Shown here: positions 41,672 to 51,059 of the stretch, in pieces
Numbering within the stretch: the stretch's first letter is position 1
How the letters are laid out: each line of letters begins with the position of its first letter
Assembly: GCA_017889345.1 (NCBI GenBank)
Contig: JAGHEJ010000041.1
Coordinates: forward strand, 29,138 to 93,137
Direction of reading: 5' to 3'
DNA length: 64,000 bases
Source: Clostridiales bacterium
GTDB lineage: Bacteria; Bacillota; Clostridia; Clostridiales; Clostridiaceae
Made by a program: the position numbers and the translations under genes
Notes under the pieces: model-generated
Told to the model about the DNA's origin: nothing
Database searches by the model: none
What the model saw: only the letters and a program-made list of their open reading frames with translations

Positions 41672-44600
41672 ATGAGTACAATTGATATAGGAAAAATAAC
41701 TGATTTCGCAAATTTCAATAATGCAAATGATGGAATTGCTTTATATAAAAAAGATAAGATTAATATGACTTACTATGAATTTATTAAAGATGGTATTTTA
41801 TTATGGTTTAATGTATTCTCTACTAGAAATATTATTCATAATACAAAACTTTCTATAAATACATCAACTGAAAAAATAATAGAATGTTCTTGTTCTTGTA
41901 ACTACAAAAATACCAAAAATGATAAATGCAAACACATAGTAGCTGGATATGTATCTTTTATAAATTCTCTTAAAGAAAGTTTATCTCCTAATTATAATTA
42001 TGACTTTTCCTATTTAGATACAATAAACAAACTTCCTAAATCTTCTTTAAATATAGATGAAAATATCTATTCTCTTTCTTATTTGCTTCACATAATCTCA
42101 CCAAATAAACTTAAAGTTGAACTTAAACTTTCTTCATCTAATAAATGCTACTCTATTTTAAATATAAAAGATTTTTTAAATTCTATCTTAAAAAATGAAA
42201 GTTTTTTTGTAAACAAAACTACTAGTTTTAATTTAAAGGAAGAGAATTTTAATGAAAATGATAGAAAATTTATTTCAAATCTTGTAACTATTTATTCCTT
42301 AATGGATTTAGATATTAATTTAAATGAAAGTTTTTTATCAAACTCTCTTATATCTCTAAATGAAAAACTTTTACATATTTTGCTCAATATTGTTTCGGAA
42401 GAAAATCTCTCAATTCAAATAAACGATGAAATTTTTTCTCAGTGTAAAATAATTAATGAGGATTTAGATATTTCTCCAAGTATTTCAACAGATGATTCTA
42501 ATAATATAATTCTCTCTATTGATCTTAAAAATATTATAAGACTTTTTGATAATTCCCCTTATTTTTATTTTGATGGGAATATATATGTATGCTCTTTTGA
42601 TTTTTTAGAAAATTACGCTTGTTTAAAAACTCTAACATTAAATAACAATACATCTTATTTTAAAATAAACGATGAAAATAAGAATTCTTTTTTAAATCAA
42701 ACTCTTCCAAAATTATCAAAGAATTTTAACCTTAAAATATCTGATAGTTTAAATGACAGTATTAAAATTGAAAACTGTATTACAAAATTTTACATAGATA
42801 AAACCGTTAACGATATTATACTAATTAAAGTTGTATTTAATTATGGAGATGTTTCTATAAATCCACTAGATACTTCTCTTTCAAATACAAATGTTCTTAG
42901 AAATTTTAAACTTGAAAATGAAATATTAATCACTCTTAGTAACTTGTGTGAAAACCAATCTTCCCTTTATTATTTAATAAAATCTCCTGACAAAATAATT
43001 AATTTTAAAGAAAATGGATTAACTTCTTTAAAATCTCTTGGGGAAGTTTATTACACAAAAAACTTTAAAAGATACAAAATAATAAATTCCTCTTCATATA
43101 AAACTTCATTTAAAATGGGGCTTAATAATCTTTTAAATATTTCTTTTTCCTTTGATGGTATTACAAATGATGAACTCTACTCTGCTATAAAAAGTATTCG
43201 CAAAGGTGAAAAATATTTAAAGCTAAAAGATAAGGGGATTTTAAATTTAGATAACGATTATTTAAAAGAAATAGACTCTATTCTTTATGATTTAGACATA
43301 AATGAAGATAAATTAAAAGAGGACTCTCTCTCTCTTAATAAATTTTACGCATTTTATTTAAATAACTCGTACTCTAAAAAATTTAATTCACTAGGAGAAC
43401 TTAATAAAGACGATAACTTCATAAAAATTGCAGAAAGCATAACCAATCTAAAAAATACTGATCTTACTCCTCCTAAAAATTTAAATGCTAATCTCAGAAG
43501 TTATCAATTAGAAGGGTTTAAATGGTTAAAATTATTAAAAGAATATAATTTATCAGGAATCTTAGCAGATGAAATGGGTCTTGGTAAAACTATTCAAACC
43601 ATAACATTTCTTCAAAAAGAATATGAAAATGGAGAACTTAAAAACGCAATAATTATTTGTCCTAAATCTCTTATATACAATTGGTATGAAGAGATTAAAA
43701 AGTTTGCCCCAAATCTTCGTGTATTAATATTTAATGGAAACAAAAATGCACGTTTAAACCTTTTAGAAGAAATTTCTAACTACGATATAATTCTCGCTTC
43801 TTATGGAATTATTCAAAAAGATATTGATTCTCTAAAAGACAAAAATTTTAACATATGTATATTAGATGAAGCTCAAAATATTAAAAATAAATCCTCAAAA
43901 AACACACTCTCTCTTAAAAAGCTAAATATAAATTATAAATTTGCACTAACAGGTACTCCTATTGAAAATTCTTTAGATGAACTTTGGTCTATTTTTAATT
44001 TTCTAATGCCTGGATACCTATATTCCTACTCAAAATTTAAATCTGTTTATGAAAATTCACAAGATAACTCAAACTTAAGTAGAAAAATTTCACCATTTAT
44101 ATTAAGACGTCTTAAGAAAAATGTTTTAACAGAACTTCCTCCAAAAATTGAAACAAAAATTATGATAGATTTAAATGATGAACAAAAGAAACTCTACTAT
44201 TCTTACATTGAAAAATTTAGAAATGAATTTGATGACGAAAAATATGATGATAAAAATTTAAAATTCAAAATGCTAAGTGCCTTAACAAGACTTAGACAAA
44301 TTTGTTGTGATCCTAAGGTTCTTATTGAAGATTATTCTTGTGGAAGTTCAAAAATAGATACTCTAATGGAAATTGTTGAAAATAACATTAAAAACAATAA
44401 GAAAATTATTGTGTTTTCAAATTTTACAACTGTTTTAAATATTATCCGTAAAAAATTTGAGGAGAATAATATAAAATACACTTATTTAGATGGATCAACT
44501 CCATCAAAAGAAAGACTTGATATTGTAAATGATTTTAACAAAAATGATTATAATGTATTTTTAATTTCTCTTAAAGCTGGAGGATTTGGATTAAACATTA

Positions 44601-44875
44601 CTTCTGCTGAAGTTGTTATTCATTTTGATCCATGGTGGAATAATGCAGTTGAAAATCAAGCAACAGATAGAGCTCATAGAATTGGTCAAAAAAATACAAT
44701 TCATGTAATAAAACTAATTACAAAAGGAACTATTGAAGAAAAGATTTTTGAAATACAAGAAAGAAAGAGCAATTTAATAAATTCCATTATTAAAGATAGT
44801 TCTCTTGAGTATAATTCAATACTTAAAATGTCTGCAAATGAACTTAAAACATTCTTCTTTTCAAATGATATATAA
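41672..44875 (+). CDS. SWIM-domain SNF2-family helicase
   Basis: The 1067-residue protein has an N-terminal SWIM zinc finger (ECSCSCNYKNTKNDKCKH, residues 71-88), a long middle region, and a C-terminal SNF2 ATPase. ATPase motifs are DEMGLGKTIQT (motif I, near residue 633), ILDEAQNIKNKSS (II), ALTGTPIENS (III), LKAGGFGLNIT (V) and ATDRAHRIGQ (VI). It is a DNA translocase probably involved in chromosome or transcription maintenance; bacterial homologues (HepA/RapA-like, SWIM-SNF2) are poorly studied. The ATG follows AGTAGGA. It is monocistronic, between two strong terminators. Confidence 0.92.
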   Translation: MSTIDIGKITDFANFNNANDGIALYKKDKINMTYYEFIKDGILLWFNVFSTRNIIHNTKLSINTSTEKIIECSCSCNYKNTKNDKCKHIVAGYVSFINSLKESLSPNYNYDFSYLDTINKLPKSSLNIDENIYSLSYLLHIISPNKLKVELKLSSSNKCYSILNIKDFLNSILKNESFFVNKTTSFNLKEENFNENDRKFISNLVTIYSLMDLDINLNESFLSNSLISLNEKLLHILLNIVSEENLSIQINDEIFSQCKIINEDLDISPSISTDDSNNIILSIDLKNIIRLFDNSPYFYFDGNIYVCSFDFLENYACLKTLTLNNNTSYFKINDENKNSFLNQTLPKLSKNFNLKISDSLNDSIKIENCITKFYIDKTVNDIILIKVVFNYGDVSINPLDTSLSNTNVLRNFKLENEILITLSNLCENQSSLYYLIKSPDKIINFKENGLTSLKSLGEVYYTKNFKRYKIINSSSYKTSFKMGLNNLLNISFSFDGITNDELYSAIKSIRKGEKYLKLKDKGILNLDNDYLKEIDSILYDLDINEDKLKEDSLSLNKFYAFYLNNSYSKKFNSLGELNKDDNFIKIAESITNLKNTDLTPPKNLNANLRSYQLEGFKWLKLLKEYNLSGILADEMGLGKTIQTITFLQKEYENGELKNAIIICPKSLIYNWYEEIKKFAPNLRVLIFNGNKNARLNLLEEISNYDIILASYGIIQKDIDSLKDKNFNICILDEAQNIKNKSSKNTLSLKKLNINYKFALTGTPIENSLDELWSIFNFLMPGYLYSYSKFKSVYENSQDNSNLSRKISPFILRRLKKNVLTELPPKIETKIMIDLNDEQKKLYYSYIEKFRNEFDDEKYDDKNLKFKMLSALTRLRQICCDPKVLIEDYSCGSSKIDTLMEIVENNIKNNKKIIVFSNFTTVLNIIRKKFEENNIKYTYLDGSTPSKERLDIVNDFNKNDYNVFLISLKAGGFGLNITSAEVVIHFDPWWNNAVENQATDRAHRIGQKNTIHVIKLITKGTIEEKIFEIQERKSNLINSIIKDSSLEYNSILKMSANELKTFFFSNDI

Positions 44876-44910
44876 AAATGGAGTAGTTAAAATTTTCACT
44901 ACTCCATTTT
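44875..44910. terminator. Bidirectional intrinsic terminator
   Basis: A 13-bp stem AAAATGGAGTAGT / ACTACTCCATTTT with a 10-nt loop lies between the SNF2 gene and the convergent small membrane gene. The latter's stop codon lies in the right arm. Confidence 0.85.
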
Positions 44911-45069
44911 TCTTGATTTTATATTATTCTGTGATTTTTTCAAATTTCCTAATATAAATAAGAATCCAAACACTATAAAAATACTTAATAATGATCCCCC
45001 AAATTTTAATATAAGAGAAGTTAGACCAACAATTATAAGAAATTTAATTAAAAAATTTAAACTATTCAA
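44899..45069 (-). CDS. Small membrane protein, 56 residues
   Basis: A 57-codon frame starts at TTG 45069, 8 bp after GAGGTG, and ends at TAG 44899-44901 inside the terminator. The peptide has two hydrophobic segments (FLIKFLIIVGLTSLILKFGG and LLSIFIVFGFLFILGNL), then a basic tail (KKSQNNIKSRKME). The ribosome site, codon composition and terminator placement support a real gene. I recognise no family. Confidence 0.6.
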   Translation of the reverse strand: MNSLNFLIKFLIIVGLTSLILKFGGSLLSIFIVFGFLFILGNLKKSQNNIKSRKME

Positions 45070-45152
45070 ACTACTTTCACCTCATAGATGTTAGTCTAAA
45101 CCTTATAAAAATAATTACACCTTGTAAATTTTTCGTATTTTTACTTTAATTA

Positions 45153-46148
45153 TTAAATGAATCCAATTTTTCTCTTTACTTTCCTTAAAATTTTGTTTGA
45201 TACTATGTATGCAGTTTCTTTCCCCTTAGTATATACCTCTTCTAAGTAATCCTTATTTTTCATAAATTCATTAACCTGCTTTTGTATTGGAGAAAGTTCA
45301 TCTATAAGAAGAGAGGTTAATTCTTTTTTAAGTTCCCCATATCCTTTTCCTTCAAATCTTTCCTCAACTTCTTTTGGAGTTTCTCCTGTTATAGATATTA
45401 AAATATTAATAAGATTTTTAATTCCAGGTTGGTCATCATTATAAGAAATTACTCCCATAGAATCTGTTATACTTCTTGAAATTTTCCTTTTAATAGAGTT
45501 TTCATCATCCATTATTTTTAAATATGAATTTTCATTTTCATCTGACTTTGACATTTTCTTTAAAGGATTTTGAAGACTCATAATCCTTGATGAATTTTGA
45601 ACTATATAAGGCTCTGGAATTTTAAAAGTTTCACTATAAAGAGAATTAAATCTTTCTGCTATATCCCGAGCAAGTTCTAAGTGTTGTTTTTGATCAGAAC
45701 CAACAGGAACTAAATCAGTATTATAAAGTAAAATATCTGATGCCATTAAAATCGGATAAGTAAATAAACCAACTGGAATTGATTCTCCTACCTTTAATGA
45801 CTTTTCTTTATATTGGGTCATACGGGATAACTCCCCCATATAAGTATAACAATTTAATATCCAAGAAAGTTCAGCATGAGTTGAAACATGAGATTGAATA
45901 AACAAATTACTTTTATTTGGATCTATTCCACATGCTAAATATATTGCTAAAACTTCTAAAATCTTTTCTCTTAATTTCTTTGGTTCTTGTTTAACTGTTA
46001 TTGCATGTAAATCAACAATACAAAAGAAACAATTATACTCATCCTTAAGCTTTAACCAATTTTTTATAGCTCCAAAATAATTTCCAATAGTTAAATCTCC
46101 TGATGGTTGAATTCCACTAAATATAGTTTTCATATTTTGATTATTCAT
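45153..46148 (-). CDS. trpS: Tryptophanyl-tRNA synthetase
   Basis: The 331-residue class I synthetase charges tRNA-Trp. Motifs are SGIQPSGDLTIGNYFGA (HIGH region), PVGSDQKQHLELARDIAERF and LKKMSKSDENENSY (KMSKS). The ATG follows AGGGGA. It lies 56 bp after the zinc-ribbon gene. A hairpin between the two suggests separate or partly coupled expression. No T-box leader was found. Confidence 0.95.
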   Translation of the reverse strand: MNNQNMKTIFSGIQPSGDLTIGNYFGAIKNWLKLKDEYNCFFCIVDLHAITVKQEPKKLREKILEVLAIYLACGIDPNKSNLFIQSHVSTHAELSWILNCYTYMGELSRMTQYKEKSLKVGESIPVGLFTYPILMASDILLYNTDLVPVGSDQKQHLELARDIAERFNSLYSETFKIPEPYIVQNSSRIMSLQNPLKKMSKSDENENSYLKIMDDENSIKRKISRSITDSMGVISYNDDQPGIKNLINILISITGETPKEVEERFEGKGYGELKKELTSLLIDELSPIQKQVNEFMKNKDYLEEVYTKGKETAYIVSNKILRKVKRKIGFI

Positions 46149-46164
46149 TTTAATTTCCCCTTAA

Positions 46165-46200
46165 TTAAAAAGAGACCTTATAAACTAAGATCTCTTTTAA
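46165..46200 (-). terminator. Probable terminator between the zinc-ribbon gene and trpS
   Basis: AAAAGAGA-CC-TTA pairs with TAA-GA-TCTCTTTT around a 5-nt loop, with a U-rich tail towards trpS on the minus strand. The internal CC/GA mismatch makes it moderate in strength. Confidence 0.6.
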
Positions 46201-46203
46201 AAA

Positions 46204-46365
46204 TTATCTTCTTACTTCTCTTTTTTGATTCTTTCTTGCACGTCTGCAATCTGGACATCTTACTGGATCGTTTTCAAATCCCTTCTCTTTAAAAAACTCT
46301 TGCTCTCCTACTGTAAATATAAAATCTTTTCCACAATCTTTACAAGTTATATTCTTATCATTCAT
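46204..46365 (-). CDS. Zinc-ribbon domain protein, 53 residues
   Basis: A 54-codon frame starts at ATG 46365 after AAGGAGTG. Two CxxC knuckles, ITCKDCGKDF and VRCPDCRRARKN, flank a short linker with FTVGEQEFFKEKGF, ending in a basic tail (QKREVRR). This matches the small zinc-ribbon family (probable zinc-binding, PF13451-like) common in Firmicutes. It is likely a nucleic-acid or ribosome-associated protein. It is preceded by an unusual structured leader. Confidence 0.88.
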   Translation of the reverse strand: MNDKNITCKDCGKDFIFTVGEQEFFKEKGFENDPVRCPDCRRARKNQKREVRR

Positions 46366-46381
46366 GTTATAACACTCCTTA

Positions 46382-46437
46382 CGTTCATAGGAATTATTTG
46401 AGAGACATTATCTTCCCATGTCAAATACTTATGAACG
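46382..46437 (-). ncRNA. Structured 56-nt leader of the zinc-ribbon gene
   Basis: CGTTCATA / TATGAACG closes an 8-bp stem at 46382-46437. Inside are an asymmetric loop, a second stem TATTTG / CAAATA, a bulge, and a third short stem ACAT / ATGT with a purine-rich loop. On the minus strand it ends 5 nt before the AAGGAGTG ribosome site. The remaining gap 46438-46672 is AT-rich and shows no gene. Confidence 0.5.
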
Positions 46438-46672
46438 AAAGAATCCGTAACTCTAAAACAAACCTATTTCTTATTCACTACATTTGTAATTATATACTTA
46501 ATTTATAAACAATTCAATATAAAAATTTATTATTTTTCCTTAGCTTTAAGGAACTATTCAAGAAATTTTTACTAGTTTTTGTATATATTATGTATTTTTT
46601 TATTTATTCATAAATTTTATATATTTAGAGAACAATATACTAATAAAACTTATTGAAAAGAAGGTGTACATA

Positions 46673-47743
46673 ATGTCATCGTTAAAAGAAACTAATAATT
46701 ATGATGTAAATAGTGAAATTGAAATTTATAAGAAATTAACAGAAGAAGAGATTTATAGATTAAGACAATTAAATGACTCACTCCAATATAAATTGTCCAT
46801 AACAAGTAATCTACTTGATATAAATAAATATTTAAGCATGGGAATTTCAAATGATAATATTTTTAACATAATAAATGATGTTGCCATCGCCTTATTTGGA
46901 GTTAAGTATTCAACCATCATTGTTAAAGAAGGGGAAAATACTTACATGAATGTTTCAAATGTTGAAAGTAAGAACTATAAAAACTTCAACTTTATATATA
47001 AATTTTTCGGAGATGAAACCTTTCTTCTATCTTGTAAACATGAATTAAATATTGATTCTATAAAAGAGCCAGACTCTCGCTCTCTTATTGGATATCCTAT
47101 CTTTTGTAAAAAAGAGTTTATTGGTTATATGATTCTTGAACATCCTTATGAGAATTTTTTTGATCATCACAAAGTTCACTTTTTAGGTGCTCTTGCAGAT
47201 CTTTTAGCCATGACTTACGAAAATTACACCTTATATAAACAATTAGATGAAAAATCTAAAATGGATCCTATTTTAAATATTTTAACAAGAGTTGAGTTCA
47301 CAAATAGATTAAATTTTATTATAAACAAACAAAATAAAAAAGATTTTGCCCTTGTTATGATGGATATTGATAATTTTAAAGCAATAAATGATTCTCATGG
47401 ACATTTATTTGGAGATTCTGCCCTTATTCAAACAACTAATGCAATAAAAGAGCTTGTTTCTGAAAAAGACATGCTGGCAAGATATGGTGGAGAAGAATTT
47501 ATAATGTATATTGATTCTTTTGAAGATGCAAAAGATCTTCTTATTAAGGTTGAAAAAATCAGAAAAACTGTTGAAAATCACACCATAGAATTAAACGGAT
47601 CAAAATCAAGTGTAACTATGAGTTTTGGTGTTGCTATTTATCCATACGATGGAAAAACCATTGATCAACTTTTAGATCACGCTGATAATATGCTATATAA
47701 AGCAAAAGATGCAGGTAAAAATAAAGTAGAAATTACTATATAA
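46673..47743 (+). CDS. GAF-GGDEF diguanylate cyclase
   Basis: The 356-residue cytosolic protein begins with a coiled coil (residues 12-45), then a GAF-like sensor domain (about 55-190), then a GGDEF domain with MMDIDNFKAINDSHGHLFGD and RYGGEEFIMY. The GGEEF signature and metal-binding Asp are intact, so it should make c-di-GMP. No RxxD inhibitory site lies five residues before GGEEF. The start is ATG 46673 (AAGGTG at 6-bp spacing); the GTG at 46664 is part of that site. No membrane segment is seen, so the input signal is probably intracellular. Confidence 0.9.
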   Translation: MSSLKETNNYDVNSEIEIYKKLTEEEIYRLRQLNDSLQYKLSITSNLLDINKYLSMGISNDNIFNIINDVAIALFGVKYSTIIVKEGENTYMNVSNVESKNYKNFNFIYKFFGDETFLLSCKHELNIDSIKEPDSRSLIGYPIFCKKEFIGYMILEHPYENFFDHHKVHFLGALADLLAMTYENYTLYKQLDEKSKMDPILNILTRVEFTNRLNFIINKQNKKDFALVMMDIDNFKAINDSHGHLFGDSALIQTTNAIKELVSEKDMLARYGGEEFIMYIDSFEDAKDLLIKVEKIRKTVENHTIELNGSKSSVTMSFGVAIYPYDGKTIDQLLDHADNMLYKAKDAGKNKVEITI

Positions 47744-47812
47744 ATTTTATTGATGCTCCCTATTTTTCTATGTATAATAGAATTTGCAAAGAAGTTTTAG
47801 GGAGTGATTTAT

Positions 47813-48508
47813 GTGAACTTATTTGCAATATCCGATCTTCATTTATCTTTTGGTTCCAAAAAACTTATGGATGTATTTGGAGATAATTGGGTTAATCATT
47901 TTGAAAAAGTTAAGGAAAATTGGATTAAAATGATTACCCCTAATGATATAGTGCTTCATTGTGGAGATTTTTCATGGGCAATGAACTTAAATGAAGCTAA
48001 AATTGATTTACAATGGCTTAATTCACTTCCAGGTAAAAAAATACTTATTAAAGGTAATCATGACTTTTGGTGGAGTGGTATAAACAAACTAAATTCTATA
48101 TATAAAGATATAAATTTTATTCAGAATAACTATGTTCCATTTAAAGATTACGCTATATGTGGAAGTCGTGGATTTAATATAGAAATTAATAAAGATCAAG
48201 ATAAAAAACACCATGAAAAAATCTTAGAGAGAGAAAAAATAAGAATGGAACTTTCTCTAAACTCCGCTGTAAAAGATGGATACAATAAATTTATTTATAT
48301 GATTCACTACCCTCCTTTTACCTCTAATGAAGAATGTAGCTATAAAAACATTTTTTTAGATGTAATAGATAAATATAATATTGAAAAAGTAGTATATGGT
48401 CATATTCATAGTAATTTTGAAAAATTTCAAAATAAAAAAATAAATAATACTGAGTATTATTTAACTTCATGTAATTACCTTAATTTTACACCACTTAAAA
48501 TATTATAA
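47813..48508 (+). CDS. Metallophosphoesterase
   Basis: The 231-residue calcineurin-like phosphoesterase shows the ordered metal motifs: ISDLHLS (D-x-H), HCGDFSWAMN (GD), IKGNHDFWW (GNH[DE]), MIHYPPF and VVYGHIHS (GHxH). The family includes phosphatases and cyclic-nucleotide phosphodiesterases, so the substrate cannot be told. The start is GTG 47813 after GGGAGTG; an earlier GTG at 47804 is part of the site. It lies between the GGDEF gene and the alarmone synthetase, and a nucleotide substrate is conceivable. Confidence 0.88.
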   Translation: MNLFAISDLHLSFGSKKLMDVFGDNWVNHFEKVKENWIKMITPNDIVLHCGDFSWAMNLNEAKIDLQWLNSLPGKKILIKGNHDFWWSGINKLNSIYKDINFIQNNYVPFKDYAICGSRGFNIEINKDQDKKHHEKILEREKIRMELSLNSAVKDGYNKFIYMIHYPPFTSNEECSYKNIFLDVIDKYNIEKVVYGHIHSNFEKFQNKKINNTEYYLTSCNYLNFTPLKIL

Positions 48509-48541
48509 GGTTATTTATTTTTAGCTAATGGGTGATATATT

Positions 48542-49333
48542 ATGGCTATAAAACAATGGAAAACCTTTCTTATGCCCTACCAACAGGCTGTTGAAGAATT
48601 AAAAATCAAATTCAAAAATATGAGAAAAGAATACAAATGTAGAAACGAATACTCTCCCATTGAATTTGTAACAGGAAGAGTTAAGGAAGTTTCTAGTATT
48701 CTTGAAAAAGTTAAGAAATTTAACATTCCAATGGATAAAATTGAATACGAACTTGAAGATATAGCAGGTATTAGAATAATGTGTCAATTTGTAGATGATA
48801 TTACAAAAGTTGTAAATATTATTAGAAAACGAAAAGATCTTTCTATTGTATATGAAAAAGACTACATAACAAACGCTAAAGAAAGTGGTTATAGAAGTTA
48901 TCACATAATAATTAGATATCCTGTAAACTTATCTATTGGATGTAAAGAAATTATAGCAGAAATTCAAATAAGAACTCTTGGAATGAATTTTTGGGCAACG
49001 GCTGAGCATTCATTAAACTATAAATATAAACAACATATTCCTTCAAATATAAAAACTAAATTAAAACAAGCAGCAGATACTGCATATCAACTTGATGAAT
49101 TAATGATGCAAATAAAAGATGAGATTAAGGATGCTCAAAGACTTTTTGGGGTTAAATCTAACATTGTATCAAATATAAATGAAAGTTTAGTTAGTTTAAT
49201 TTCTCTTGGTAAAGTTAAGGAATCTAGTAACTACCAACTTCAATTAACTACTCTTATTGAAATTGGAGATATAAATCAATTAAACTCTCTTTTATTATCT
49301 ATTCAACGTGATATTGATAAATATAAAAAATAA
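48542..49333 (+). CDS. Small alarmone synthetase (RelQ/YjbM-like GTP pyrophosphokinase)
   Basis: The 263-residue protein is a single-domain (p)ppGpp synthetase. The synthetase core shows YSPIEFVTGRVKEVSSILEK, DIAGIRIMCQFVDDITKVV, KESGYRSYHIIIRYPV and the catalytic EIQIRTLGMNFWATAEHSLN. There is no hydrolase, TGS or ACT domain, which places it with RelQ-type stress enzymes rather than RelA/SpoT. A C-terminal helical extension (about 210-263) follows. The ATG is weakly served by GGGTGAT. It belongs to the same orientation block as the phosphoesterase upstream (33-bp gap). Confidence 0.9.
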   Translation: MAIKQWKTFLMPYQQAVEELKIKFKNMRKEYKCRNEYSPIEFVTGRVKEVSSILEKVKKFNIPMDKIEYELEDIAGIRIMCQFVDDITKVVNIIRKRKDLSIVYEKDYITNAKESGYRSYHIIIRYPVNLSIGCKEIIAEIQIRTLGMNFWATAEHSLNYKYKQHIPSNIKTKLKQAADTAYQLDELMMQIKDEIKDAQRLFGVKSNIVSNINESLVSLISLGKVKESSNYQLQLTTLIEIGDINQLNSLLLSIQRDIDKYKK

Positions 49334-49334
49334 C

Positions 49335-49365
49335 AAGGCTTCTATATTTATTGTGTAGAAGTCTT
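49335..49365 (+). terminator. Possible terminator after the alarmone synthetase gene
   Basis: AAGGCTTCTA / TAGAAGTCTT forms 10 pairs (one G-U) with an 11-nt loop. The following TAATTTA is only weakly U-rich. Confidence 0.5.
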
Positions 49366-49400
49366 AATTTACATAAAAATATAATTTTACGAGGTCTATT

Positions 49401-50996
49401 ATGAGTAATTTTTCACATGAAATTAAAAAGAGAAGAACATTTGCAATAATCTCTCACCCTGATGCAGGAAAAACTACCTTAACTGAAAAACTTTTATTAT
49501 ACGGAGGAGCAATAAGACTTGCAGGTTCTGTTAAAGCTCGTAAAGCTTCAAGGCATGCAACTTCTGACTGGATGGAAATAGAAAAACAACGTGGAATATC
49601 TGTTACAAGTTCAGTTTTACAATTTCATTATGATAATTATTGTATAAATATTTTAGACACTCCGGGACACGAAGATTTCTCTGAGGATACATATAGAACT
49701 CTTGTTGCAGCTGACTCTGCTGTTATGGTAATAGATGGTGCTAAAAGTATTGAGCTTCAAACTAAAAAACTATTTCAAGTTTGTGCTCTTAGAAACATTC
49801 CAATTTTTACATTTATAAACAAAATCGATAGGGAAATTAAAAATCCCTTTGATCTTCTTGAGGAAATTGAAAATGAACTTGGAATAAAATGTTACCCTGT
49901 AAACTGGCCTATTGGATGCGGACAAGATTTTAAGGGAATTTACCAAAGAAATGAAGAAAAAATTTATACATTTTCATCTAAAAATCACGGTCAAGATATT
50001 TTAACTACCCACTCTGGAAACTATAAAGATGACATATTTAAAGAAATTTTAGGGGAACAATTACATGAAAATTTAAAAGAGGAAATTGAACTTCTAAACT
50101 TAACTGAAACTCCTTTTGATCGTGAAAAAATATTAAATGGAGAATTAACCCCTGTATTTTTTGGATCTGCTATTACAAATTTTGGAGTTGAAATATTTCT
50201 TAAAAATTTCTTAGAATACTCTTCAGAACCTTCAAAAAGAGAATCAACAATTGGTGATATTTCCCCGTACGAAGACTTTTTCTCTGCTTTTGTATTTAAA
50301 ATTCAAGCAAATATGAATCCAAAACATAGAGATAGAATTGCTTTTATGAGAATTTGCTCTGGAAAATTTAATAAAGGAATGGAAGTTTCTCACGTTCAAA
50401 ATAATAACAAAATTAAACTCTCTCAACCTCAACAGTTTTTTGCTCAAGAAAAAGAATTAATAGATGAAGCTTATGCAGGAGATATTATTGGGGTATTTGA
50501 TCCAGGAATTTTCTCAATTGGTGATACCTTAACAACTTCACCTAAAAGTTTTAAGTTTAATGGAATGCCTTCTTTTGCTCCAGAATTATTTGCTAACGTA
50601 AAACCAATTAATTCTATGAAAAGAAAACAATTTATAAAAGGTATAACTCAAATTGCTCAAGAAGGAGCTATTCAAGTATTTAAAGAATATAATTTTGGAA
50701 TGGAAGAAGTTATAGTAGGTGTTGTTGGAAATCTTCAATTTGAAGTTTTAGAATATAGACTTAAAAATGAATATAACACTGAAATTAAAATAAATAAACT
50801 TCCTTATAATTTAATTCGTTGGATTGAAAAATGTGATATTCCTATGGAAGATTTAAACTTAACAAGTGAAACTAAAAAAGCTGTTGACTTAAAAGGAAGA
50901 AATCTTTTAATTTTTCAAAATACTTGGGGAATTCAATGGGCCCTTGATAAAAATCCTTCAATTGTTCTTTCTGATATTGGAAAATTCCAAGAATAA
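49401..50996 (+). CDS. prfC: Peptide chain release factor 3
   Basis: The 531-residue GTPase recycles class I release factors after termination. It has the G1 motif SHPDAGKTTLTEKLL, switch II LDTPGHEDFSEDTYR, and NKIDRE (G4). RF3-specific C-terminal domains follow, with FAPELFANVKPIN and GVVGNLQFEVLEYRL. The length of 531 is typical of PrfC and not of EF-G. The start is ATG 49401 after GAGGT. It is an isolated gene. Confidence 0.95.
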   Translation: MSNFSHEIKKRRTFAIISHPDAGKTTLTEKLLLYGGAIRLAGSVKARKASRHATSDWMEIEKQRGISVTSSVLQFHYDNYCINILDTPGHEDFSEDTYRTLVAADSAVMVIDGAKSIELQTKKLFQVCALRNIPIFTFINKIDREIKNPFDLLEEIENELGIKCYPVNWPIGCGQDFKGIYQRNEEKIYTFSSKNHGQDILTTHSGNYKDDIFKEILGEQLHENLKEEIELLNLTETPFDREKILNGELTPVFFGSAITNFGVEIFLKNFLEYSSEPSKRESTIGDISPYEDFFSAFVFKIQANMNPKHRDRIAFMRICSGKFNKGMEVSHVQNNNKIKLSQPQQFFAQEKELIDEAYAGDIIGVFDPGIFSIGDTLTTSPKSFKFNGMPSFAPELFANVKPINSMKRKQFIKGITQIAQEGAIQVFKEYNFGMEEVIVGVVGNLQFEVLEYRLKNEYNTEIKINKLPYNLIRWIEKCDIPMEDLNLTSETKKAVDLKGRNLLIFQNTWGIQWALDKNPSIVLSDIGKFQE

Positions 50997-51059
50997 TTTT
51001 TTTAAAATCTGTTAAGAATAAATTTGATTAAGTTTATTTTTAAAAGGGGTTTTTAAATT

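Noticed and set aside
46382..46437. Purine riboswitch or T-box in the leader of the zinc-ribbon/trpS region
   Set aside because: The conserved loop sequences of both classes are missing; only generic stems are present.
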